This document shows, one piece after another, positions 35,679 through 44,525 of a DNA stretch of 64,000 nt. The DNA comes from Vibrio sp. YMD68. GTDB lineage: Bacteria > Pseudomonadota > Gammaproteobacteria > Enterobacterales > Vibrionaceae. The stretch covers positions 1,054,001-1,118,000 of the forward strand of contig NZ_CP124613.1 in the NCBI RefSeq assembly GCF_029958905.1, given 5' to 3'. How positions within the stretch are numbered: the first letter of the stretch is position 1; each line of letters starts with the position of its first letter. A program made the position numbers and the translations under genes. The notes under the pieces were generated by a model. It made no database searches, had not been told where the DNA came from, and worked only from the letters and a program-made list of their open reading frames with translations.

Positions 35679-35774
35679 CTATATCCCTGAGAATGGCATG
35701 AAATAGACTAAAGCAGCCCAAACCAAAACCCAAGATACAACCACCATGACATCGAACCAATCACGACTCCACAT
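35679..35774 (-). CDS. 31-residue single-span membrane micro-protein (candidate)
   Basis: ATG at 35774 to TAG at 35679. The ribosome-binding site is a perfect GGAGG five bases upstream of the ATG. The product begins MWSRDWFDV and continues with about 17 hydrophobic residues (VMVVVSWVLVWAALVYF) before ending PFSGI, as one membrane span would. It lies between sbcD and the nucleotidase gene, 98 bases after the latter's stop region and before a hairpin. I do not recognise the family. The perfect site and tidy length argue that it is translated, but there is no homology evidence. Confidence 0.6.
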   Translation of the reverse strand: MWSRDWFDVMVVVSWVLVWAALVYFMPFSGI

Positions 35775-35870
35775 TATTACCTCCCCACATCTTCGCATCT
35801 TCTCCCAACGAAGACGCGTAAATAACAACAAAAGAGAAGCAAAGATTAAGCCAAGATCTTTTGTGCGTGA

Positions 35871-37616
35871 TTAAGCTTCACCACAGCGCACGTTTTCATT
35901 GATTTGATTCAACTTATCAGGAAATTCGGTTAACAGCTCAGTAAAGCAATCGGCCATAGAAAGCGAAGTCACCACCCCTTCGTCTTTCATGTTAAGTATC
36001 GCGTCGTACCCTTCTTTTCCTTTCATTGTGTACGCCGAAGACGAACCGGTATAGACCATTTCCGGCTCCAACGTGACCCAGCCAAGATCCTGTTTATATA
36101 TTCTAAGGTCTTGTATTCTCTCACCTAAAGGGGCGTTAGGAGAATAATGAAAACGAAGGTTATGAGTATAAGGATAAGATCCCGAACCGGTCCCATCAAC
36201 GCCATTATTCGTCGCGTTATTGATGGCACCTTCCAGTACATGAGCGAGGTATTTACCTTTAATATGATAGATGCCGATCGGCACAGCAAAAGGCAGCAAT
36301 TTTCCAGCAATATCCGCGACAGAGACATCCCCTGGATTCAATGAATTTCGAACGCCACCGGCATTGTGTACGGCAAAATCGACATGATGGCCGCGGCGGT
36401 TCATTGCCACAAGGAACGATTCAGCGACTAATGGCGCTAATTCGCTTTCACCTTGACTATCAGGAATACGAATATGACGTAACGTATCTTTCGCGTGAGC
36501 AATAATTTGCTTTTGTAGCTTACGTACTCTGGGGATGTACTTTTCTAGTAGAATGTTTTGAACGCCTTGATCTTTTTTACACACCACAACGTTTGGATGC
36601 TGCTTTAAAAAATCACACGCTTTAATATGATGATCATCTGAGCCTGTTTGATTCATATTGGCATCTAAAAACAAACGACGCCCGAGCAACAACTCATTCT
36701 TTCCCACCAATGAAACCACTTCCCCTGCTTCATTAAATTGGATTTCACAATGGCCAATACTTAGCGCATGGAAGCCTGCTTGTACAACATAAGTTGTGTT
36801 TACCTTTATTCCGTAGTCATCGTCTTTTTCTAGCCCTAAAGCACTAAAATCACCTTGTAATCGGTGACTGTGCCCACCCACAATAACGCCGATACCACTG
36901 ACTTGCTTTGCGAGTTCGATATCCGCCTCATACCCTAGGTGGCTAAGTAAAATTATCTTGTTGATTCCCTTTTTGTGTATTGCAGCCACCGTTCTTTTTG
37001 CGGTTTCTGTCGCATCAACAAAGGGGGTATCAAAATCGGGGTTAGCAATATCCGCCATTTTATCTAACGAAAGACCGAATATTGCGATCGGTTCTCCGCC
37101 TGCATCCTTAATCATCCAAGGGGCAATTTTTTCTCGATTACAAAAACTCAACACGTTATTTGAGTCGGACACTCGGAACGCTTTCTCTTTCTTTTCGTTG
37201 GAAAGGTCCCAGTTACCACAGAGCAAAGGAAAGTTGATACGTTGAGCAAACTGAGCAACCGGTTCGTTTCCCATATCAAGCTCGTGATTACCCAAAGCCA
37301 TTGCGTCAATGTCTAGTGCATTCAATAAATCAGCATTCGCCTTACCTTTAAAAAGAGAAAAGTACAGCGTACCTTGAAAGCAGTCCCCTGCATGCAGAAA
37401 TACAAATGGCGTTTTCGTTTCTCTCGCATGTTGTTTCAGTTGCTTAGCTCGAGTGGCGATGCGTGCAAACCCACCTGCACTGACAAAGGGGGTTAACGTC
37501 TGACCTTGCAGATCTAAGTTTAAATGCAGTGAAGTAGGTTCGAAATAAGAGTGGGTATCGTTAATGTGCGCCAGAATCATTTTAGCTGGTCTATTTTTCA
37601 TATTTTTGTTCATCAT
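35871..37616 (-). CDS. UshA/NutA-like 5'-nucleotidase, no signal peptide
   Basis: A 581-residue metallophosphatase. Metal ligands are visible in HINDTHSY, HAGDCFQG, GNHELD, LLSHLGYE and GGHSHR; the C-terminal nucleotidase domain has FAVHNAGGVRNSL and the substrate-stacking region. Relatives are periplasmic enzymes that dephosphorylate nucleotides and UDP-sugars. Here the N-terminus (MMNKNMKNRPAKMILAHIN) is short, basic and not hydrophobic, so export by a standard signal is not supported and a cytoplasmic role is likely. Several N-terminal methionines make the exact start uncertain. Confidence 0.8.
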   Translation of the reverse strand: MMNKNMKNRPAKMILAHINDTHSYFEPTSLHLNLDLQGQTLTPFVSAGGFARIATRAKQLKQHARETKTPFVFLHAGDCFQGTLYFSLFKGKANADLLNALDIDAMALGNHELDMGNEPVAQFAQRINFPLLCGNWDLSNEKKEKAFRVSDSNNVLSFCNREKIAPWMIKDAGGEPIAIFGLSLDKMADIANPDFDTPFVDATETAKRTVAAIHKKGINKIILLSHLGYEADIELAKQVSGIGVIVGGHSHRLQGDFSALGLEKDDDYGIKVNTTYVVQAGFHALSIGHCEIQFNEAGEVVSLVGKNELLLGRRLFLDANMNQTGSDDHHIKACDFLKQHPNVVVCKKDQGVQNILLEKYIPRVRKLQKQIIAHAKDTLRHIRIPDSQGESELAPLVAESFLVAMNRRGHHVDFAVHNAGGVRNSLNPGDVSVADIAGKLLPFAVPIGIYHIKGKYLAHVLEGAINNATNNGVDGTGSGSYPYTHNLRFHYSPNAPLGERIQDLRIYKQDLGWVTLEPEMVYTGSSSAYTMKGKEGYDAILNMKDEGVVTSLSMADCFTELLTEFPDKLNQINENVRCGEA

Positions 37617-37899
37617 TTATCATCTATTCCCGCTCATCCTAGCGTGCAAATCATGACAGAATCGTGACTTTTATGAAACGTTCTTGAAAAAGAAACGTCT
37701 CTTTTCTCCTATTTTTTTCATTTGCCCAGCTCGCTTTGCAGAGATCGATTGATCGACAAAAATGATTATGTGAGCTAACAGTCTGCTTATTCGATACTTT
37801 TCTATTATGCTTAGGGTTAAGTGATATCAGAACAAGTGAGATGAGAATACAGCGGACACAGTCACGTTATCTTATACTTAACTGCATTGGAGCCTGCCT

Positions 37900-39531
37900 A
37901 TGCAAATAGAACGAATAGAGATTTCTGGTTTTAGAGGAATAAAACGCTTATCACTGCCACTGGGCGAACTCACCACACTTATTGGGGAAAACACATGGGG
38001 TAAGTCTTCTTTATTGGATGCCCTATCCGTTGCACTGCCCGCTAACGGGCAGCCATACCGATTTGAGATGCAAGATTTTCATGTCGATTATTCCATCGCC
38101 CATCCACAAACCCAACATTTGCAAATCATCATTGCATTAAAATCTACCGACAAACATGAGATCAGAGCGGGTCGGTATCGAAAAATAAAACCCATTTGGG
38201 TCTACGATGAAGACAGCAACGCGCATATCTATTATCGAATCAGTGCCACACTTAAGCAGTATGAGGTAACGACTCAATTTGCTTTTTTAGACTGCCAAGG
38301 CAATCCGCTGCATCTGCACCACTCTGAAAAATTAGCTCAAGAACTGATGTCATTGCATCCCGTGATTCGACTTAAAGATTCTAGACGATTTGATCGCCCA
38401 TTTGATCAAACCAACGGGGTTAACACACGGATTGAAAAACGCATCGATAATACTTGCCGCCGTTTACTCGCCACCCCTGGTCACGTAAACAAAGGAGAAA
38501 TGCGCAGCAGTCTAAATTCTATGAGTATGCTCGTAGACCACTATTTTTCCTTTAAGAGTACCAGTCGAAAGAGTCCGAGAAAACAACGAGATGGGTTGTT
38601 TTTTAACACTCGTACTAATGAAAAAAGCCTCTCACAAGTGGTCGAAGAAACGAAGAGCAAGCAAACACGCTTATTAATGATGGGGCTACTCAATGCCTAC
38701 CTTCAAGCGAAAGGACCCAATGACCTTCGCCGCTGTGCGCGTCCTCTGCTCATTCTAGAAGACCCAGAAGGAAGACTGCACCCCACTCATCTCGCCAGAG
38801 CTTGGAGTTTGCTTCAACTTCTCCCTATGCAAAAAATACTCACCACCAACAGCGGTGAGTTACTTTCTCAAGTCCCTCTTTACACGATTAGGCGCTTGGT
38901 TCGTCAATCAGACAAAACCATTGCCACCTCACTGCCTGAAAAAGGGTTCACTAAAGATGAGCTTCGCCGTATTGGCTTCCATATACGATTTCACCGCTCC
39001 GGCGCTCTATTTGCACGATGTTGGTTACTCGTTGAAGGAGAAACGGAGGTATGGCTTTTTAACGAACTAGCGAATCAATGTGGCTATAACCTTGCGGCTG
39101 AAGGTGTGCAAATTATTGAGTTCGCGCAGTCAGGTCTTAAGTCACTGATCAAAGTGGCCAAAGCATTTGGCATTGACTGGCACGTCGTGACTGACGGCGA
39201 TCCTGCGGGGAAAAAGTATTCGGCAACCGCTCGCGGACAGTTGGGTAGAGACCAGGAACGTCACCGGTTAACGGAATTGCCAGATCGAGATATCGAGCAT
39301 TATTTGTACGCGAATGGATTTGAGCATTTCTTCAGAGACATGATCCGAATCCCCTATGATCATCCGATTCCAGCTAAAAAAGTGGTGGCTCGCGTTCTAA
39401 AAAAACACGCAAAACCCGATTTAGCATTAGCCATTGTTTCGTACTGTGAAGAACAAGGGGTTGATTTTATTCCTGTTCTTATAAGGTGGACTCTAAAAAG
39501 GGTTATTACGATGGCAAATGGTAATACCTAG
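37900..39531 (+). CDS. ybjD: OLD-family ATP-dependent endonuclease-like protein, YbjD type
   Basis: A 543-residue protein with an N-terminal SMC-type ATPase (Walker A GENTWGKSSLLDAL near 30-44) and LLILEDPEGRLHPTHL as the Walker B region, followed by a TOPRIM domain (LVEGETEVWLFNEL and VVTDGDPAGKKY). This is the layout of class 1 OLD nucleases and of E. coli YbjD. Some OLD proteins act in phage defence (with GajB as partner) but no partner gene is beside it here. It is probably a stand-alone DNA-processing enzyme. Confidence 0.85.
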   Translation: MQIERIEISGFRGIKRLSLPLGELTTLIGENTWGKSSLLDALSVALPANGQPYRFEMQDFHVDYSIAHPQTQHLQIIIALKSTDKHEIRAGRYRKIKPIWVYDEDSNAHIYYRISATLKQYEVTTQFAFLDCQGNPLHLHHSEKLAQELMSLHPVIRLKDSRRFDRPFDQTNGVNTRIEKRIDNTCRRLLATPGHVNKGEMRSSLNSMSMLVDHYFSFKSTSRKSPRKQRDGLFFNTRTNEKSLSQVVEETKSKQTRLLMMGLLNAYLQAKGPNDLRRCARPLLILEDPEGRLHPTHLARAWSLLQLLPMQKILTTNSGELLSQVPLYTIRRLVRQSDKTIATSLPEKGFTKDELRRIGFHIRFHRSGALFARCWLLVEGETEVWLFNELANQCGYNLAAEGVQIIEFAQSGLKSLIKVAKAFGIDWHVVTDGDPAGKKYSATARGQLGRDQERHRLTELPDRDIEHYLYANGFEHFFRDMIRIPYDHPIPAKKVVARVLKKHAKPDLALAIVSYCEEQGVDFIPVLIRWTLKRVITMANGNT

Positions 39532-39601
39532 ATGGGTAGAGGAACACATTAGAATAATGAGCGCTCATCTAGGACATCAATACCATCGCATCTTCAAGCA
39601 A

Positions 39602-39625
39602 TTAGCCAGTTAGCCAGTTAGCCAA
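39602..39625. repeat. three 8-bp tandem repeats
   Basis: TTAGCCAG twice and TTAGCCAA once, between the OLD-family gene and the convergent DUF1097 gene. Confidence 0.7.
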
Positions 39626-39649
39626 CAGATTCTAATCAGTCTAAGCAGA

Positions 39650-40129
39650 TTAAGCGAGCGGCTTTGTCACCAAATCACTTTGATCTAACTTTTGGTGTAA
39701 CCATACGCCGCTGGTTTTCATTAGATAGCCAAAGATACCGCCCAAAACTAATGACGGGACCACGAGTTTCCAGTTTCCATCCGCAGCAAACGTCGCGCAT
39801 GAACCAATAAAGGTTCCTGGAATATAGGAAAGCCAGCTCTGTTTCGCTTGTATACACATCAAGAACGCAACGATTGCAGTGATCACATACCCGAGAATCT
39901 CTAAACTCAGCATCGACGACGTATGGATGATAACGAGAGCCCAAAACACTCCCGTTAAGTTAGTGATCAAGCTTTGACCTAGCCCTTTCATACCGTCTTT
40001 GGGAGAGGCAAAGTAACTCGTACAGCCAAGGAAACCAGCCCAGGACAGTAAACCTAACGAAATGGCAATCCAGCCCCAAAGACCAGAAAGTATGCCTGTT
40101 GTTAATGAAATGGCAACCAATACACTCAT
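39650..40129 (-). CDS. DUF1097 family membrane protein
   Basis: A 159-residue inner-membrane protein with about five hydrophobic segments, resembling E. coli YcdZ (DUF1097). The segment FLGCTSYFASPKDGMKGLGQSL and the glycine-rich end VLGGIFGYLM fit the family. It is divergent from the formate/nitrite channel fusion across about 350 bases. Function unknown; a substrate channel accessory or regulator role is conceivable from its neighbour only. Confidence 0.72.
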   Translation of the reverse strand: MSVLVAISLTTGILSGLWGWIAISLGLLSWAGFLGCTSYFASPKDGMKGLGQSLITNLTGVFWALVIIHTSSMLSLEILGYVITAIVAFLMCIQAKQSWLSYIPGTFIGSCATFAADGNWKLVVPSLVLGGIFGYLMKTSGVWLHQKLDQSDLVTKPLA

Positions 40130-40361
40130 TACTTCTCTCCACCCTCGATAGTTACATCAAGGAACAATCGTTAATCAAGAGGAGATACTAAAGCAAAGAC
40201 ACAGGCCACTGACAGACATTCATCACATAAATGTAATTTTCGTTACCACCATTTTCATAGAAACGTGAATGTAATCGATTAAATGGAATTCAGATTGATT
40301 ATTTTAAGACGAGTTGGTGGTGGTTTCATCTTATCTCCCTCTTTAAATATCATCATTTAAT

Positions 40362-40375
40362 TTGATTAACAGCAA
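40362..40375. promoter_or_regulatory. possible FNR site upstream of the FNT-CBS gene
   Basis: TTGAT-TAAC-AGCAA matches the FNR consensus TTGAT-N4-ATCAA at 9 of 10 positions and lies about 110 bases before the GTG start. Low-oxygen activation would suit a formate or nitrite channel. Confidence 0.4.
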
Positions 40376-40483
40376 ATATATCATCAATTTTTCTGTTACA
40401 GTTGGTTGCATAAAACAGGTTGCGCAAAAGAATTTGTTTCATTTGGGCAAAGCAAACACTGCAATTTGAGCAAGGATGTCATT

Positions 40484-41941
40484 GTGACTACAGAAAAAAA
40501 CGACAACCACCAACTTTACTCACCCAGTGAAATGATGGCTGAAGCTGAAAAATTTGCGTTAAGTAAAGCAAAAAAAACGGACGGTATGATCCTCGGGCTT
40601 TCCATGATGGCTGGCGCGTTTATTGGTCTTGCTTTTGTTTTCTACATCACCGTCACAACAGGCAGCGCTGCCGCAGGTTGGGGATTAAGCCGTTTTGCTG
40701 GCGGCGTTGCATTCAGTATGGGGCTGATTCTGATCGTCCTTTGCGGTGGCGAACTGTTCACAAGCTCGGTACTGTCATCGATTTCTTGGGCGAATAAGCA
40801 AATCACTTTTACTAAGATGCTGTCGATTTGGGGCAAAGTGTATATCGGCAATCTATTGGGTGCCATGCTTGTGCTGCTTCTCGTCACGGCAGCAGGCTTA
40901 TATCAGCTCGATGGCGGCCAATGGGGGTTGAACGCGCTGAGTATCGCGCAACATAAACTACACCACACCCCTGTTCAAGCCTTTGCATTAGGGGTTCTTT
41001 GTAACCTATTAGTCTGTATGGCGATTTGGTTAACATTTTGCTCTGCCAATGCAATGACAAAATCCATATTGATCGTACTTCCGGTATCGATGTTCGTCTC
41101 CAGTGGTTTTGAACACAGTGTCGCCAATATGTTTATGGTACCACTCGGTATTGTGTTACAAAATTTCGCACCTGACAGCTTTTGGTTACAGATTGGCACC
41201 ACTCCAAGTCAGTATACTGATCTCAATATCTATCAGTTTATTACGGCTAACTTGATCCCAGTTACGCTGGGTAACATTGTTGGCGGCGCTGTTCTTGTTG
41301 GCCTGGCTAACTGGACAATTTACAGACGTCCACAACTTAAAGCCGCCAATTTGTCGACCATCACCACCGCGGCGGCCTTAGATCCGGTTAAAAAAATCTC
41401 GTTTAACAACCATATATCGGTCAAAGAAATTATGATGCCTTTGCCGATGACTCTGAGTGCCAACATGCAAACATCAGTTGCGATAGATTTGCTGTTGGAA
41501 AACAATCTCGACGGTGCACCTGTTTGCGATATTGAGGGCCGCCTGGTCGGATTTTTTTCCACACACGATGTCATGGTTGACTTATGGTGCAAAGATTATG
41601 TCGCAGCCAGCAATCAAAAGGTCGTCGATTTGATGTCACGGGATGTCATTGCAATACAGGCACATGAACGTTTAATTGATGTTGCTGAGTTCCTATGCAT
41701 CGATAAAGATAAACTCTACCCAACGAGCAGTGCCGGTATCGGTACAGCAACCCATTTTAGTACCTTATCGTTAGAGCAACGAGCAAAGTCGATGAAAGTT
41801 GCTAGACCGCAGATTATTCCGGTACTAGAAGGTGAACAATTCATTGGAGTCATTAGTCGCCATGAAATCTTAAGAGCACTTCGTCCAGTGTATGGGGAGA
41901 GTTTTATTTTGATTAAAAACGATGAGCGCGGGAATGCGTAG
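40484..41941 (+). CDS. formate/nitrite transporter fused to a CBS domain pair
   Basis: About 485 residues. The first 270 or so form an FNT channel of the FocA/NirC family with six hydrophobic spans (GAFIGLAFVFYI, CGGELFTSS and HSVANMFMVPLG are family blocks). The remaining 150 carry two CBS units (VKEIMMPLPMTLSA and HERLIDVAEF onward, with a longer insertion in the second). CBS pairs usually sense adenine nucleotides and could gate the channel. The start is GTG 40484, seven bases after AAGGA; the frame opens earlier at 40406. Formate versus nitrite is not resolved. Confidence 0.82.
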   Translation: MTTEKNDNHQLYSPSEMMAEAEKFALSKAKKTDGMILGLSMMAGAFIGLAFVFYITVTTGSAAAGWGLSRFAGGVAFSMGLILIVLCGGELFTSSVLSSISWANKQITFTKMLSIWGKVYIGNLLGAMLVLLLVTAAGLYQLDGGQWGLNALSIAQHKLHHTPVQAFALGVLCNLLVCMAIWLTFCSANAMTKSILIVLPVSMFVSSGFEHSVANMFMVPLGIVLQNFAPDSFWLQIGTTPSQYTDLNIYQFITANLIPVTLGNIVGGAVLVGLANWTIYRRPQLKAANLSTITTAAALDPVKKISFNNHISVKEIMMPLPMTLSANMQTSVAIDLLLENNLDGAPVCDIEGRLVGFFSTHDVMVDLWCKDYVAASNQKVVDLMSRDVIAIQAHERLIDVAEFLCIDKDKLYPTSSAGIGTATHFSTLSLEQRAKSMKVARPQIIPVLEGEQFIGVISRHEILRALRPVYGESFILIKNDERGNA

Positions 41942-42005
41942 AATTTGTGTTATTCAGTGCGTATGACATCGTGTTCTGCTTAATCGTGTTCTTTTTAACT
42001 GTGTA

Positions 42006-42040
42006 AAAAAAACCCGTGAGGTTAAACTCAACGGGTTTTT
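42006..42040. terminator. bidirectional terminator between FNT-CBS and yceI genes
   Basis: AAAAACCCGT-GAG pairs with CTC-A-ACGGGTTTTT around the loop GTTAAA, with A and T tracts on both sides. The genes are convergent here, so it can serve both. Confidence 0.8.
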
Positions 42041-42094
42041 AATAGCTGTCTCTGTTCAATCACTCGGTATTTCTATAGATTTAGGCTTCTAGCC

Positions 42095-42664
42095 TTACTT
42101 CTTAATACCTTCAACATGCAATTCCATGTCAACATAGCTAGAATCGCCCATCACTTTAATGGCAAAGTCCGCTAACTCTAATCTTGTTGTACCAACAAAA
42201 CCAACACGTTCTCCACCCCAAGGGTCTGTACCTTCACCGATCAATTCTGCGTTGATGATGATTGGTTTCGTTTGCCCGTGAAGCGATAGATCGCCCATAA
42301 TATCAAACTGCCCATCACCGTTATCGACAACTTTGTTACTCACAAACGTTGCTGTCGAATATTTCGATGCATTAATGAAATCATCACTGCGAAGGTGTTT
42401 ATCACGCTCTGCATGATTAGAGTCCAGACTGCGCGTGTCAACATTCACCGTCACACTTGAATTCGATAGATCTTTTCCATCGTAAGAGAACACACCATCA
42501 AACTGGTTGAAGCGCCCTTTGATGAAGCTGTAGCCAAGGTGACTGACTTTAAAGTTAACCGAAGCATGGGCGCCTTTGGTATCAATCACGTAATCTGCTG
42601 CATGAGCACCGACTGATGAAAGCAATGCCATAGCGAGGCCTGTAGCCATTAGTGTTTTTTTCAT
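42095..42664 (-). CDS. YceI family periplasmic protein
   Basis: A 189-residue periplasmic protein with a signal peptide cleaved after AHA (residues 1-22) and the lipocalin-like YceI fold (YVIDTKGAHASVNFKVSHLGYSF). Family members bind polyisoprenoid or other long lipids such as ubiquinone-like molecules. It overlaps the upstream cytochrome b561 gene by four bases (ATGA), the usual YceI arrangement, so the two are translated together and may handle quinone or electron transfer. Confidence 0.88.
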   Translation of the reverse strand: MKKTLMATGLAMALLSSVGAHAADYVIDTKGAHASVNFKVSHLGYSFIKGRFNQFDGVFSYDGKDLSNSSVTVNVDTRSLDSNHAERDKHLRSDDFINASKYSTATFVSNKVVDNGDGQFDIMGDLSLHGQTKPIIINAELIGEGTDPWGGERVGFVGTTRLELADFAIKVMGDSSYVDMELHVEGIKK

Positions 42665-43200
42665 TTTCTTATCCCTATCATCTTGTTGAGCGTATTATCT
42701 TTATCGATAAAGTGATGTTTCAATGCAGCTAGAGCATGGAGGCCACTCATGACAATGAGCGTCCATGCCGCATAACTGTGTATTTGACCCGCCAGATCGG
42801 CTTGCCCTTCAAAAAATGCGCCCATTCCAGGCACGGTAAACCAACCAAATACGTCTATTCCTCGGCCATCTTCTGTAGAAATCAGATACCCCGAAGTAAA
42901 AATAACAAACAGCAAACCGTACATTGCGCGATGGGCTAACTTAGCAGCAAATTTCTCAAGCTTTGCACCTTCAAGCGCTGGCGATTTCGATAGCATCTTC
43001 CATATAAGACGTAAAGAGGTAAACAGTACTAGCAAAATTCCTGTCGATTTGTGCCAATGCGGTGCCACCCGATACCATTCGCTGTAATAGCTTAGATCAA
43101 CCATCCAAATTCCAGCGGCAAACATGCCAATTACCGTAAATGCTGACACCCAATGAAAAAATCGGGCTGGTAGGTTGTATCCGTTTACATTACTACTCAT
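42661..43200 (-). CDS. cytochrome b561 family protein
   Basis: A 179-residue inner-membrane dihaem cytochrome with four membrane spans. Histidines in the spans (HWVSAFTVIG, HKSTGILLVLF, HRAMYGLLFV and HSYAAWTLIVMSGLHALAA) are suitable haem ligands. Family members pass electrons from quinol to oxygen species or periplasmic partners. It is the first gene of a two-gene operon with yceI. Confidence 0.88.
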   Translation of the reverse strand: MSSNVNGYNLPARFFHWVSAFTVIGMFAAGIWMVDLSYYSEWYRVAPHWHKSTGILLVLFTSLRLIWKMLSKSPALEGAKLEKFAAKLAHRAMYGLLFVIFTSGYLISTEDGRGIDVFGWFTVPGMGAFFEGQADLAGQIHSYAAWTLIVMSGLHALAALKHHFIDKDNTLNKMIGIRK

Positions 43201-43382
43201 TAATTGTTCCAGTCGTTTCGATAGTGAGAATGAGAATCTTATTTAATAACTATACGTACAATATTAGTTTGCTAATAGATTATTTACGACATTTTACATA
43301 CATAAAACCACACGTTACTGATCAACTTGTTCAAATATTTTGACCAAGATGCGTTGCCTAGCGCAATACTTAGCATCAATGC

Positions 43383-43631
43383 CTAAAAATCGGACATTTT
43401 TTCTAATTCAAAGATATCATCAGCGATGTCCATGACCTTTCGTTCAATTATAACTTGAGCATCCTGTAGCCCTTTGTTGTAAAAGGCAGGGCCAAAGCGC
43501 TTACAGATATGATCGAACAGAAATTCAGCGTCAAATTGACCAAGTTCCAAATCACACTCGTTTTCTAAGTAGCGTCGAAGATCTTCACTCATGGAGCTCT
43601 TTTGTTGATTGCTAAACTCGATTTCAGACAT
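43383..43631 (-). CDS. DUF2164 family protein
   Basis: About 82 residues, the family's normal size. Recognisable features are the acidic helix YLENECDLELGQFDAEFLFD and the FGPAFYNKGLQDAQ block. The start at 43631 follows AGAGG by seven bases; the longer frame to 43724 would add a run of aromatic residues not found in relatives. Function unknown. Confidence 0.78.
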   Translation of the reverse strand: MSEIEFSNQQKSSMSEDLRRYLENECDLELGQFDAEFLFDHICKRFGPAFYNKGLQDAQVIIERKVMDIADDIFELEKMSDF

Positions 43632-43805
43632 AAATTGGCCTCTCACCTTTAAACAGGCGTAGTAATAGTAAAAACAGCACTTAAATACATAATAAAAAGC
43701 GCGGGGGATCATGAAGTTAAACAATTCTACACAGAACTAAATCATAGCTATGGTAACCTTTAGATACAATTAATTCAGGCCACCAATGTCTTGGGAGAAC
43801 TTCAG

Positions 43806-44441
43806 GTGCTTTTAGATGTACTCATTCAAAGTGTTAATGAATTTCAAGCTGACTGCCTGAAGTTATGTGAAAAACACTATCCAACAATCCACAATCAAGG
43901 GATGAGCCAACACCATCTCGGGTTAGCATTTTCACGCAGGCTGGCACGAACACTCAATGAATTTGGACACCATTGTGACTACGGTTCGCTCGAATCGACT
44001 AAGAGTACTGACGCACCTCATCACTATAGAGTGAGCTCAGATGTTGGGACCGTTTGGATTCTTACTCATCATATGGTCAGTGCAGGTAAGACATGCCGCC
44101 AAAAGCTCATGAAAGACATCGGAGAATGGCAGCAAGAATACGGGTTCGCGATTCAACCCAATGATCTTTTGTTGTTGCTCTCTGATCATTGGATCAGTCG
44201 TAGTAAACAAAGTCGAGAGTTGCTCCACTGGTGGACAGGTCAGCTTCCGGATGAAATCGACCAGTATAATGCTCAAGGAATCACTCTCTATGAAAGTGAT
44301 TCCCAGCTAACAAACCTTCTTGAGAGTCAATATAAGTTGAGCCCCTACTACATTAAGTTTTCTCACCCTCTCAAACATTCTAAAAACCAACAAATGGTCA
44401 GAAAGTACATTCAACTTTACGCAGTCATTCAATGGAACTGA
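43806..44441 (+). CDS. hypothetical protein of about 211 residues
   Basis: Not recognised. The reading frame is long and the composition ordinary. It has no signal peptide or membrane span; it is rich in His, Gln, Trp and Leu in its centre (LLLLLSDHWISRSKQSRELLHWW). The chosen start GTG 43806 has GGGAGA seven bases upstream, better than the TTG at 43791. It precedes a lipase gene by 84 bases on the same strand, so the two may form a unit. No function is proposed. Confidence 0.65.
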   Translation: MLLDVLIQSVNEFQADCLKLCEKHYPTIHNQGMSQHHLGLAFSRRLARTLNEFGHHCDYGSLESTKSTDAPHHYRVSSDVGTVWILTHHMVSAGKTCRQKLMKDIGEWQQEYGFAIQPNDLLLLLSDHWISRSKQSRELLHWWTGQLPDEIDQYNAQGITLYESDSQLTNLLESQYKLSPYYIKFSHPLKHSKNQQMVRKYIQLYAVIQWN

Positions 44442-44525
44442 TCAAACCATCACGATAGCCTGCGTCATTATTCTTTCATTTACTCCGACTACACTGAACG
44501 TTACATTCCTCTAATCAAACATCCA

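Noticed and set aside
37900..39531. OLD/YbjD gene as a phage-defence system
   Set aside because: No GajB-like helicase or other defence gene is adjacent; the YbjD layout is common in core genomes.
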